28,773 nucleotides of DNA. It comes from Thermaceae bacterium. Lineage in GTDB: Bacteria; Deinococcota; Deinococci; Deinococcales; Marinithermaceae. The DNA is taken from NCBI GenBank assembly GCA_026985615.1, contig JALSQD010000065.1, positions 1 through 28,773 on the forward strand. The letters are read 5' to 3'. This document shows, one piece after another, positions 12,673 to 19,969 of this stretch (the stretch's first letter is position 1; the number at the start of each line of letters is the position of its first letter). The position numbers and the translations under genes are program-made. The notes under the pieces were generated by a model. That model was given only the letters and a program-made list of their open reading frames with translations. It was not told the origin of the DNA and searched no databases.

Positions 12673-14616
12673 TTAGGTCGAACGCCCCGGAGGGCTGGGG
12701 GTGGCGGCGAACTTGAGCTCTACCTCGCGCAGGCTCTCGGGGGCGCCCATCACGGTCACCTTGTCGCCCAGGCGCAGCTGGGTGTAGCCGTGTGTGACGA
12801 TCGCCTGGCCGTCGCGGTGGATGGCCAGAACCAGGGTGTCGGGCGGCAGCCGCAGCTCGCGCAACAGCGCTCCGTGGAGCGCCGGGTCGCGCAGTTCCAC
12901 GTCCACCACCTGCTTGCCCTCCTCGAGACCCAGCAGCAGGCTTGCCGCCTGGGGGGCGTGCACGAACTGCTCGAGCAGGCTGAGTGTGGCCATGCCGGGG
13001 TCCACCACCACCGCACCCAGTTCGGCGAAGCGCGGCGCCCAGTCGCGGCTGGCGAGCCGCACCACCAGGCTCTCGGTGCCGTAGTTCTCGTAGAAGGTCT
13101 CGCAGATGCGGTGGTTCTCGGCGTCGGAGAGCAGGCAGACCACGGCGTCGGCGGCCTCGGCCTGAAGCTTGCGCAGGGCCGACTCGTCTAGGTTGGTGTA
13201 GTGCGTCACCGGGAAGCCCGCCCCCATTAGCTCGCTGGCGCGCTCGGCATCGGGTGTGGCCAGCCGTACCTGCCAGCCGTCTTTGTGCAGCCGGCGCGCC
13301 AGGGTGAGGGTCTGGTCGTCGTCGCCGAAGAGGATGACGTCGCGCACGCCGTCGAACTCGCCCTGGCCGCGGGGGTGGGCCTCGCCCACCGCCAGCAGCG
13401 ACCACTTGAACAGCGGCGGCCCCACCAGCTGGTTGAGCACGATCAGGCCCACGATCACCGCGGCGAAGGCCTCGCCGAAGCCGGCGAACTCGTCGGCCAC
13501 CTTCTTGGTGAGACCCAGCGCTACCCCCGCTTGGGTCACGAAGGCGAGGCCCGAGTAGGTGGCGTGGCGCAGTGGCTCGCGCGCGAGCAGCGCCCCCAAG
13601 AAGGAGCCGGCGTAGATGCCGACCATGCGCGCGGCGAAGAGGGCCAGCGCAATGGACCAGGCACGGCCCAGCACGTCGAGGGCGAGCCCGGCGCCGGTAA
13701 GGGTGAAGAAGGCGATGTAGACCGAGGGTCCTAGGTCCTCAAGGATTTTGGTGAACTCGTCGCGGAAGCCGGAGAAGTTGACCAGCAAGAAGCTCGCGAT
13801 CATGCCGATGAGCAGGGGCTCGAGCGTAATTGCTGCTCCTAGGTGGGCCTCGCTAGCGATGCGCAGCGCGTGGCTGATGGCGAAGATGGCGTAGCCCCCC
13901 GCCAGCACCACCGCGCCCTTGAACCAGGCGTGTAGGCGGGTGGCCATGAGGCGGCGGAAGAAGGCGGCCAGCAGGAAGCCCAGCGCCACCGAGGTGGCAA
14001 TCTCCACCACCAGCAGCAGCAAGAAGCCCGGTCCCAGCGGTCGGCCGTGCACCCAGACCAGGGCGAGTTCGAAGGCCAGGGTGAAGAGGACGATGACGAC
14101 CACGTCGGTCACCACTGTCACCCCCAGCACGAGCTGGGTGAAGGGGCCCTTGGCGCGCAGCTCGTTGATGATGGCGATGGTGGAGGAGGGGGAGCGGGCG
14201 ATGAGTACAACCCCGGTGAGCAGGGCCAGCGCCCGGCGCGTCGGATCGCTGAGGTCGGGGATGAAGCCGAAGAGGTGGTAGGCGACCCAGCCGCCGATGA
14301 GGGCGATGGTGAAGGTCTGGGCCGCGGTCATGATGGCGATGGGGCGTAGCCGCGGCCGCACCTCGCCCAGGTATAGTTCGGCCCCGGCGGCGAAGGCGAT
14401 AAAGGCCAGGGCCATCTCATCGATGAAGCGCAGGCGCTCGAGCTCCTCCTTGGTGATCATCCCCAGGACGTAAGGCCCGATGAGGATGCCGGCAAAGAGG
14501 AAGCCGCTGATCAGGGGCAGGCTGTAGCGGGTGGCGTAGCGGCCGATCGAGCTCGCCGCAAGAGCAAGAATGAAGAAGCCGCCCAGCAGCACGAGGAGTT
14601 CACGAATCGCTTCCAT
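12673..14616 (-). CDS. Kef/CPA2-type cation:proton antiporter with C-terminal RCK (TrkA-like) domains
   Basis: A 647-aa inner-membrane protein. Residues 1-~410 contain about 12 transmembrane helices of the CPA2 exchanger fold, with D171 (VVTDVVVIVLF) at the expected ion-binding position and a SPSST segment at 142-146. Residues ~424-555 are a TrkA-N/RCK Rossmann domain and ~560-640 a TrkA-C domain (VELRDPALHGALLRELRLP ... GDKVTVMG). The nucleotide-binding turn that usually reads GxGxxG is GDDDQT (431-436), so NAD binding is doubtful. It probably exchanges K+ or Na+ for protons. No Shine-Dalgarno sequence is visible before ATG 14616, and a hairpin lies 8 bp upstream of it. Confidence 0.88.
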   Translation of the reverse strand: MEAIRELLVLLGGFFILALAASSIGRYATRYSLPLISGFLFAGILIGPYVLGMITKEELERLRFIDEMALAFIAFAAGAELYLGEVRPRLRPIAIMTAAQTFTIALIGGWVAYHLFGFIPDLSDPTRRALALLTGVVLIARSPSSTIAIINELRAKGPFTQLVLGVTVVTDVVVIVLFTLAFELALVWVHGRPLGPGFLLLLVVEIATSVALGFLLAAFFRRLMATRLHAWFKGAVVLAGGYAIFAISHALRIASEAHLGAAITLEPLLIGMIASFLLVNFSGFRDEFTKILEDLGPSVYIAFFTLTGAGLALDVLGRAWSIALALFAARMVGIYAGSFLGALLAREPLRHATYSGLAFVTQAGVALGLTKKVADEFAGFGEAFAAVIVGLIVLNQLVGPPLFKWSLLAVGEAHPRGQGEFDGVRDVILFGDDDQTLTLARRLHKDGWQVRLATPDAERASELMGAGFPVTHYTNLDESALRKLQAEAADAVVCLLSDAENHRICETFYENYGTESLVVRLASRDWAPRFAELGAVVVDPGMATLSLLEQFVHAPQAASLLLGLEEGKQVVDVELRDPALHGALLRELRLPPDTLVLAIHRDGQAIVTHGYTQLRLGDKVTVMGAPESLREVELKFAATPSPPGRST

Positions 14617-14623
14617 GGGCCCG

Positions 14624-14641
14624 TTCCGCCCACTGGCGGAA
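14624..14641 (-). terminator. Short hairpin between rlmI-like gene and antiporter gene
   Basis: A seven-base perfect stem (TTCCGCC / GGCGGAA) with a four-base loop lies 11 bp behind the methyltransferase stop and 8 bp before the antiporter ATG, with no T-tract on the minus strand. It may be a weak terminator or may control translation of the antiporter. Confidence 0.35.
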
Positions 14642-14652
14642 TATCTTGCAGC

Positions 14653-15798
14653 TTACCCGATGGGCTCCAGCACCCGCAGCACTACGAACTTGAGGTAGCG
14701 CCCCTCGGGGAACTCGGGCCGGAGCGGGTGGTCGGGGGCGTGGCCGGCCTCGTGAATGATCTGGGTGCGCACCCCGGCGCGGCGCGCCGCCTCGGCCAGC
14801 GCCTCGCGGAAGGCTGAGGGGCTTACCTGGGCGGTACAGCTGGCGGTGGCCAGCAGGCCGCCGGGGCGCAGGCGCGCCAGCGCCAGCGCATTCAGCCGCG
14901 CATAAGCCCGCAATGCCGTGCGGCGCTGGGCCTTCTTGCGTGCCAGCGCCGGCGGATCGACGATCACCAGGTCGTAGCGCTCGTCGTGGCGGGGCAAAAA
15001 CTCGAAGACGTCGGCAACGACAGCCTCGTGGCGCTCGGCGAAGCCGTTCTGAGCAGCGTTGCGCTCGGCGTCGCGCAGCGCGGCGGCGCTGGTGTCGACG
15101 CTGCGCACGAAGACCGCGCCGCCCGCGAGGGCGTAGACCGAGAAGCCGCCGTTGTAGGCGAAGAGGTTGAGCACCCGTGCGCCGGACGCGAGCTCGCGCA
15201 CCTTCTGGCGGTTCTCGCGCTGGTCAAGGAAGAGGCCGGTCTTCTGGCCGGCGTGCAGGTTGGCCACGAAGCGCAGCCCCCGCTCGCGTACGGTGAGCTC
15301 CGGCGGCGGCAGCTCACCAAAGAGCGGCTGCAGGCCCGCGGCATCACGCAGGGCGATGCCGCGTGGGCCGAGCGCGCGCCCCAGCGCCTTCACCACCCCG
15401 GGCAGCACCGCCCGGCGCACCCCCTCACTGTAGGTCTTGACCACCAGGTAGCGCCCGTAGCGGTCGGCCACCACCCCGGGCAGGTAGTCGCCCTCGCCAA
15501 AGACGAGGCGGTAGGCGTCGGTCTCGGGCGGAACCAGCCGGCGGCGCAGCTCCAGCGCCTCGGCCACCCGCGCCGCCAGGTCGGCCGCGGTGGGGACGCG
15601 CCCGGAGTCGAAGAGGCGCACGGCCACCTGGCCCTCGGCGTCATAGACGCCCACGGCCTCGGCCCGGCCCGCGACCAGTCGCACCCAGTCGCCGGTCTGG
15701 AGCTGGTGGGCGGGCAGGTGGTTGCGGTAGACCCAGGGGTGGCCCGAGGCCAGGGACGGCTCGAGCGCGCGCTCCAGCCGAAGGGTGGCGAGCTTCAC
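14653..15798 (-). CDS. RlmI-like 23S rRNA (cytosine-C5) methyltransferase
   Basis: A 381-aa protein. Residues ~1-75 form the N-terminal PUA domain (GHPWVYRNHL; GDWVRLV), followed by a central linker domain (YRLVFGEGDYLPGVVADRYG). The C-terminal SAM-dependent Rossmann methyltransferase begins at LFLDQRENRQKVRE (~195-208) with motif I VLNLFAYNGGFSVYAL. The VIVDPPALARKK motif and the catalytic-cysteine motif TASCT are both present. This is the architecture of RlmI (m5C1962 in E. coli) and of the related Thermus enzyme; the exact target base is not known. The start is GTG 15798, without a clear ribosome site; TAAGCT lies seven bases before it. It is divergent from speE with 54 bp between the starts. 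Confidence 0.88.
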   Translation of the reverse strand: MKLATLRLERALEPSLASGHPWVYRNHLPAHQLQTGDWVRLVAGRAEAVGVYDAEGQVAVRLFDSGRVPTAADLAARVAEALELRRRLVPPETDAYRLVFGEGDYLPGVVADRYGRYLVVKTYSEGVRRAVLPGVVKALGRALGPRGIALRDAAGLQPLFGELPPPELTVRERGLRFVANLHAGQKTGLFLDQRENRQKVRELASGARVLNLFAYNGGFSVYALAGGAVFVRSVDTSAAALRDAERNAAQNGFAERHEAVVADVFEFLPRHDERYDLVIVDPPALARKKAQRRTALRAYARLNALALARLRPGGLLATASCTAQVSPSAFREALAEAARRAGVRTQIIHEAGHAPDHPLRPEFPEGRYLKFVVLRVLEPIG

Positions 15799-15852
15799 GG
15801 TTCACAGCTTACGCTATAGGCAAACGGGGCCCGCGGGCTCTCGGGAGGTGAA

Positions 15853-16728
15853 ATGCTCGAGCTCAAACAGATCCTTAACGCTAGCGATCGGGTGCACCAC
15901 GAGATCGAGGAAGTGCTGGCCGTAGGCAGGACCGCCTGGCAGCACTACTTGTTTTTCAAAAGCCGCGCCCACGGCGTCTGCATCGCCCTCGACGGCGACC
16001 TGCAGTCGTGCGAGGCCGACGAGGGGCGTTATCACGAGGCGCTCGTCCACCCCGCCATGCTGGCCCACCCCGAGCCCCGCAGGGTGCTCATCATGGGTGG
16101 GGGTGAGGGGGCGACGCTGCGCGAGGTGCTGCGCCACCCCAGCGTGGAGCGGGTGGTGATGGTGGACCTGGACGAGGCCTTCGTGAACCTCTGCAAGGAA
16201 CTTATCCCCGACTGGGCGGGGGAGGCGTGGGACGACCCCCGGCTTGAGCTGCGCCACGAGGACATCGTGGCCTACCTCGACCACACCCCCGGCGGTTTCG
16301 ACGTGGTGGTGGGCGACCTCATCGACGCCAGCGAGGAGGACGCCCCGGCGGCGCAGCTTTACGGCGCGCCCTTCTATCGCAAGCTCGCGGCCGCCCTGGC
16401 GCCCGGAGCGGTGCTCGGCACCCAGGCGGGGCCGCTCGTGCCCCAGGCGCTTGCGGGTCACCGCCGCGTGCGCGCCTCGCTCGCTTCGGTCTTCGGCGGG
16501 GTGCACAGCTACGGGATGAACGTGCCCAGCTTCTACAACCTCTGGGGCTTCGCCGTCGCCGGGCCGGCGGAGACATTGCCGAACGACCCGCTCGCAATCG
16601 CCGGGCTCTTCGCCAGCCGCGCGGCGGAGCGGGGGCTCGACCTCGCCCGCACCGGGCCCGAGGCGCTGGCGGCGGCCTTTGCGTTGCCGCAGGATCTGCG
16701 CGAGCAGCTGGAGGTGGCCGGTGGCTAA
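15853..16728 (+). CDS. speE: Spermidine synthase family aminopropyltransferase
   Basis: A 291-aa class I SAM-fold enzyme. It has an N-terminal beta domain, the polyamine-site motif YHE at 60-62 (GRYHEALVHP), the decarboxylated-SAM loop GGGEGATLRE at 82-91, an acidic VMVDLDE end (103-108) and the catalytic D155/D158 pair (GDLID). It transfers the aminopropyl group from decarboxylated S-adenosylmethionine to putrescine, agmatine or a longer amine. In Thermus the SpeE homologue acts on agmatine, so N1-aminopropylagmatine is a real alternative product. A strong GGGAGGTGA precedes ATG 15853. The gene overlaps speD by eight bases, putting donor synthesis and use in one unit. Confidence 0.9.
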   Translation: MLELKQILNASDRVHHEIEEVLAVGRTAWQHYLFFKSRAHGVCIALDGDLQSCEADEGRYHEALVHPAMLAHPEPRRVLIMGGGEGATLREVLRHPSVERVVMVDLDEAFVNLCKELIPDWAGEAWDDPRLELRHEDIVAYLDHTPGGFDVVVGDLIDASEEDAPAAQLYGAPFYRKLAAALAPGAVLGTQAGPLVPQALAGHRRVRASLASVFGGVHSYGMNVPSFYNLWGFAVAGPAETLPNDPLAIAGLFASRAAERGLDLARTGPEALAAAFALPQDLREQLEVAGG

Positions 16729-17461
16729 GCTCAAGCTCAGCGGGTTCAACAACCTGCGCAAACTGCTCAGCTTCAGTTTCTACGATTTCTTCGTGGCCGA
16801 GGACGAGCGCGACAAGAGAGAGTACGCCGCCTACCTCAACGAGCGCTTCTCCGCCGCGCGGGTGCGAGGGTTGCTCGAGCGCATCTCCGAGATCATCGAC
16901 GCCGAGGTCCTCGCCGCCTCCGAGCAAGACTACGATCCCTACGGCGCGAGCGCCCTGCTCCTCCTCTCCGACGAGGCCGGCTCCGGTGCCCCGCCCACCT
17001 GGGCCGACCGGGTGGCCATGCACCTCGACAAGAGCCACATTGCCGCCCACACCTATCCCGATTTCGCCCACCCCGAGGGCATCCTCGGCTTCCGGGTGGA
17101 CATCGAGCTCTCAACCTGCGGCGAGATCAGCCCGCTGCGCTCGCTCAACGAAATCTTCCACTTCTTCGACACCGACGTGGTCGTCATCGACTACCTGGTG
17201 CGCGGCTATACCCGTGCCGAGGGGGGCGAGCACGTCTTCATGGACCACGAGGTACCCTCTATAGCCCACTTCATCGAGCCTGGCATCCTCGAGGAGTTCG
17301 AGCGCACCGAGCGTGCCCTGCCTGCGGCCCACACCTGGCAGCTCAAGCTGCTGCGCACCCAGATCGACCCCGAGGAGTACTTTCCTGAGGATCGGCCGGT
17401 GGACCAGGCGAGGCTCGAGGCGCTGCTTGCTGAAATGCGCGACATCTACCTCAACCTCTAA
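16721..17461 (+). CDS. speD: S-adenosylmethionine decarboxylase, E. coli type
   Basis: A 246-aa proenzyme. GTG 16721 is chosen because GGAGG lies six bases before it inside the end of speE. The self-cleavage site is HLDKSHI, where cleavage before S105 would create the pyruvoyl group on the alpha chain. The following HTYPD, VDIELSTCG (C133) and IDYLVRGYTR segments and a FMDHE motif match the long SpeD class of E. coli (~264 aa), not the ~130-aa class common in thermophiles. The enzyme makes decarboxylated SAM for the neighbouring SpeE. A long palindrome follows the stop codon. Confidence 0.92.
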   Translation: MAKLKLSGFNNLRKLLSFSFYDFFVAEDERDKREYAAYLNERFSAARVRGLLERISEIIDAEVLAASEQDYDPYGASALLLLSDEAGSGAPPTWADRVAMHLDKSHIAAHTYPDFAHPEGILGFRVDIELSTCGEISPLRSLNEIFHFFDTDVVVIDYLVRGYTRAEGGEHVFMDHEVPSIAHFIEPGILEEFERTERALPAAHTWQLKLLRTQIDPEEYFPEDRPVDQARLEALLAEMRDIYLNL

Positions 17462-17475
17462 TCCCGGACGCTCCA

Positions 17476-17503
17476 GCCGGCGCGGGGCGCGCCCCGCGCC
17501 GGC
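17476..17503 (+). terminator. 28-nt perfect palindrome behind speD
   Basis: Two 14-nt arms (GCCGGCGCGGGGCG and its exact complement) without spacer, 14 bp behind the speD stop and without a T-tract. It is a probable terminator of the speED unit. Confidence 0.6.
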
Positions 17504-17552
17504 CTGCGTTCGCGCTAGGATGACCTGACCAGTGAAAGTCCGGGAGGGACCC

Positions 17553-17900
17553 ATGTTCAAGAACCGGATTTCGGTCTATGCAGCCTGTGCGGTAGTGGGG
17601 CTCTTGTGGCTCCCCTCCTGTGAGCCGGCCGGTGCGGGCGGGCGCGCTGGCGACCCGCCGCCCTGCCGTCTGCCCCCGTGCGAGCACGCCTGTGACGGCC
17701 GCGACTGCCCCGTCGGCCCCGGCCAGCCCCGTGCCTCACTCCACGACGTTTCCTGGGATACCGCTCGGCCCAGCGGGCGCCTCACTGGTTCGCGGCCGTG
17801 CCTAGCCGCTACCCGCGCGGCTGTCTCCGCCCAAATAGTACGTGCGCCGCCTTGGGCCGAGCTGCACCTCAGCGTGGACGACCTGGGGTGCACGAGCTGA
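17553..17900 (+). CDS. Small Cys/Pro-rich putative lipoprotein, possibly degenerate
   Basis: A 115-aa frame. ATG 17553 lies four bases behind GGGAGGG; an upstream GTG at 17532 is less likely. Residues 1-23 form a lipoprotein signal peptide (MFKNRISVYA, lipobox-like LPSC). The mature start is rich in Cys, Pro and Gly (PPPCRLPPCEHACDGRDC). The second half has no recognisable pattern, with isolated Cys residues and the end LSVDDLGCTS. The composition in that half resembles out-of-frame G+C-rich DNA, so a frameshift within the gene is possible. No family recognised. It stands alone between the speED palindrome and the rpsF promoter. Confidence 0.5.
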   Translation: MFKNRISVYAACAVVGLLWLPSCEPAGAGGRAGDPPPCRLPPCEHACDGRDCPVGPGQPRASLHDVSWDTARPSGRLTGSRPCLAATRAAVSAQIVRAPPWAELHLSVDDLGCTS

Positions 17901-17937
17901 CCTGAGCGGGGCCGCCCACGCTGCGGCGGCGAGCTGC

Positions 17938-17943
17938 TATAAT
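17938..17943 (+). promoter_or_regulatory. -10 element of the rpsF cluster
   Basis: A perfect TATAAT in G+C-rich DNA, 50 bp before the rpsF start. No clear -35 box is visible at the proper spacing. Confidence 0.55.
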
Positions 17944-17993
17944 CAAAACTTGCGGCCCGAGCCGGGCCAGCCCACGAGCGAAAGGGGGTGAAC

Positions 17994-18302
17994 ATGCCAC
18001 AGTACGATGTGGGGATCATCCTGAACCCCAACCTCGAGCCTACCCAGCTCCAGCTGGAGAAGGACATGATCCAAGCGGCGCTGGACAATCACAAGGCCGA
18101 GGTAAAAGCGATCGACGAGTGGGGCAACCGCCGCCTCGCCTACCCCATCGAGAAGGATCCCGAAGGGTACTACATCTTCTACACCGTCGAGATGGAGGGC
18201 AAGGAAGCGGCGCCCCTGGAAGCCGAGTTGCGCATCCGTGACAACGTGCGGCGCGTGCTCATCGTGCGCGACCGTCCGGAGTGGAAGACCAAAAAGGGCT
18301 AG
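17994..18302 (+). CDS. rpsF: 30S ribosomal protein bS6
   Basis: A 102-aa protein starting MPQYDVGIILNPNLE, with the conserved EWGNRRLAYPIEKDPEGYY core (strands 2-3) and the IRDNVRRVLIVRD strand. bS6 binds bS18 in the platform of the small subunit, and rpsR is nearby as usual. ATG 17994 is used because AAAGGGGG ends five bases before it; the GTG at 17988 lies within that ribosome site. It is the first gene of the rpsF-ssb-rpsR-rplI group. Confidence 0.97.
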   Translation: MPQYDVGIILNPNLEPTQLQLEKDMIQAALDNHKAEVKAIDEWGNRRLAYPIEKDPEGYYIFYTVEMEGKEAAPLEAELRIRDNVRRVLIVRDRPEWKTKKG

Positions 18303-18309
18303 CGTAAGC

Positions 18310-18315
18310 TAGAAT
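18310..18315 (+). promoter_or_regulatory. Internal leaderless -10 element of ssb
   Basis: TAGAAT is followed by six bases and the ssb ATG at 18322, with no ribosome site between rpsF and ssb. This suggests that ssb can be transcribed on its own as a leaderless mRNA, apart from the rpsF promoter. Confidence 0.5.
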
Positions 18316-18321
18316 GTTCCT

Positions 18322-19137
18322 ATGGCGAAAGGCTTGAACCGCATTCTGCTGATCGGCACCGTGACCCAGACCCCGGAGCTGCGGTATACCCCCGGCGGCC
18401 TGGCGGTGCTCGAGGTCACCGTGGCCGGCAACGACCAGGTGACCACCGAGACCGGCGAGGTTCGCGAGCTGGCCTGGTACCACCGGGTCAAGATGTTCGC
18501 GCGCTACGCCGAGATGCTGGCCGAGCAGCTGACCGCGGGCACCCCGGTGTTCGTGGACGGCCGTCTCGACTACCGCAGCTGGGAGACCGAAGGCGGCCGG
18601 CGCAGCGCCGTGGACGTGCGGGTAGACCGCATCGAGCTGCTCGACCGCGCGGGCAAGGGCGAGGCCCAGACGGTCTCGGACGCGCGCGGGCAGGAGCGCC
18701 TGCGCGAGGGGCTCAACCAGGTCACGCTGATCGGCAACCTGACGCGCGACCCCGAGCTGCGTTACACGCCGCAGGGGACCGCGGTCATCCGCATCGGCCT
18801 GGCCGTGAACGAGCGCTTCGTCTCGCGCGGGGCCGAGCAGGAGAAGACCCACTTCTTCGATGTGCAGGCCTGGCGCGAGCTTGCCGAATGGGCGGCCAGC
18901 CTCAAGAAAGGCGACGGCCTCTTCGTCATGGGACGCCTGGTTAACGACTCCTGGACGACGCAAACCGGAGAGCGCCGCTTTACCACGCGCGTGGAAGCGC
19001 ACCGGCTCGAACGCCTCTCTCGTGGCCCCGGATATGGTGGTGGGACCGGTGCCCCTGCTAATCAGGCCCAGGCGGGAGGGGTGGATATTGACGAAGGCCT
19101 CGAAGACTTCCCACCAGAGGAGGATTTACCGTTTTGA
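18322..19137 (+). CDS. ssb: Single-stranded DNA-binding protein with two OB folds
   Basis: A 271-aa protein containing two consecutive OB-fold domains: one at ~3-110 (NRILLIGTVTQTPELRYTPG) and a second at ~128-232 (NQVTLIGNLTRDPELRYTPQ). This two-domain chain, which works as a dimer instead of the usual tetramer, is characteristic of Thermus and Deinococcus SSB. The Gly-rich linker is short and the acidic C-terminal tail ends EEDLPF, the docking peptide for replication and repair partners. It overlaps rpsR by four bases (TTGA). Confidence 0.97.
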   Translation: MAKGLNRILLIGTVTQTPELRYTPGGLAVLEVTVAGNDQVTTETGEVRELAWYHRVKMFARYAEMLAEQLTAGTPVFVDGRLDYRSWETEGGRRSAVDVRVDRIELLDRAGKGEAQTVSDARGQERLREGLNQVTLIGNLTRDPELRYTPQGTAVIRIGLAVNERFVSRGAEQEKTHFFDVQAWRELAEWAASLKKGDGLFVMGRLVNDSWTTQTGERRFTTRVEAHRLERLSRGPGYGGGTGAPANQAQAGGVDIDEGLEDFPPEEDLPF

Positions 19138-19388
19138 GCAGCAAGCGACCCACTCGACCCCGTAGGTTTCGCAAACCGAAGGTTTGCCAGTTCTGCACCG
19201 GTGAGCTCGAGATCACCGACTACAAGGACGCCAAGATGCTGAGACGTTTCATCTCGGAGACCGGCAAGATCCTGCCGCGTCGCCGCACCGGCGTCTGCGC
19301 CAAACACCAGCGGCGCCTGGCCACCACGATCAAGCGCGCCCGCATCCTGGCGATCGTGCCCTTCACCGAGAAGCTGGTCCGCAAGTAG
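19134..19388 (+). CDS. rpsR: 30S ribosomal protein bS18
   Basis: An 84-aa very basic protein with the RRFRKPKVCQFC N-terminal region and the core LRRFISETGKILPRRRTGVC. A CxxC plus a C-x-x-H pair could hold zinc, as in thermophilic bS18. The start is TTG 19134, overlapping the ssb stop; GAGGAGG lies about ten bases upstream within ssb. No ATG or GTG alternative fits. It partners bS6 in the small-subunit platform. Confidence 0.96.
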   Translation: MSSKRPTRPRRFRKPKVCQFCTGELEITDYKDAKMLRRFISETGKILPRRRTGVCAKHQRRLATTIKRARILAIVPFTEKLVRK

Positions 19389-19397
19389 GAGGCCACC

Positions 19398-19844
19398 GTG
19401 AAAGTCATCCTGCTCGAACCCGTGGAAAAACTCGGTGACGTGGGCCAGGTCGTGAACGTCAAACCGGGCTACGCCCGCAACTACCTGTTGCCGCGCGGAC
19501 TCGCCGCCCTCGCCACCGAGGCCAACCTCAAGGCGCTCGAGGCCAAGATCCGCGCCCAGGCCAAGAAGGCCGCCGAGCGCAAGGCCGAGGCCGAGCGCCT
19601 GAAGGAGATCCTTGAGCCCCTCACCTTGACCCTCAAGGTCAAGGCCGGCGAGACCAAGATCTACGGCTCGGTCACGAGCCGCGACATCGCCGAGGCGCTC
19701 GAGAAGCAGCACGAGATCACCATCGATCCCAAGCGCCTGCAGCTGGCCAAGCCCATCAAGGAGTTGGGCAGCTACGAGCTGGTCTACAAGCCGCACCCAG
19801 AGGTACCCATCCAGCTCAAGGTTGTGGTCGAAAGCGAAGACTAG
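19398..19844 (+). CDS. rplI: 50S ribosomal protein bL9
   Basis: A 148-aa protein with the N-terminal RNA-binding domain (MKVILLEPVEKLGDVGQVV, then VKPGYARNYLLPRGLA), the long connecting helix rich in Ala, Lys and Glu (~45-80), and the C-terminal domain (KIYGSVTSRDIAEAL). GTG 19398 lies behind AGGAGG. It is the last gene before a large palindrome that probably ends the ribosomal transcript. Confidence 0.97.
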   Translation: MKVILLEPVEKLGDVGQVVNVKPGYARNYLLPRGLAALATEANLKALEAKIRAQAKKAAERKAEAERLKEILEPLTLTLKVKAGETKIYGSVTSRDIAEALEKQHEITIDPKRLQLAKPIKELGSYELVYKPHPEVPIQLKVVVESED

Positions 19845-19850
19845 GCCCGC

Positions 19851-19890
19851 ATACGGGGCCGCCCCGGACCGGTCCGGGGCGGCCCCGTAT
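19851..19890 (+). terminator. 40-nt perfect palindrome behind rplI
   Basis: Two exact 20-nt arms (beginning ATACGGGGCC) without spacer, starting six bases behind the rplI stop and followed only by TTGG. It should fold as a very stable hairpin on either strand and probably separates the ribosomal unit from dnaB. Confidence 0.7.
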
Positions 19891-19969
19891 TTGGTGGCAC
19901 CTCACCACCCGGGCCGCCAGGCTTGGTAGCATGAGGTCCCCCCAGCGGGGCGTTGAAAGGCAAGCGAGC

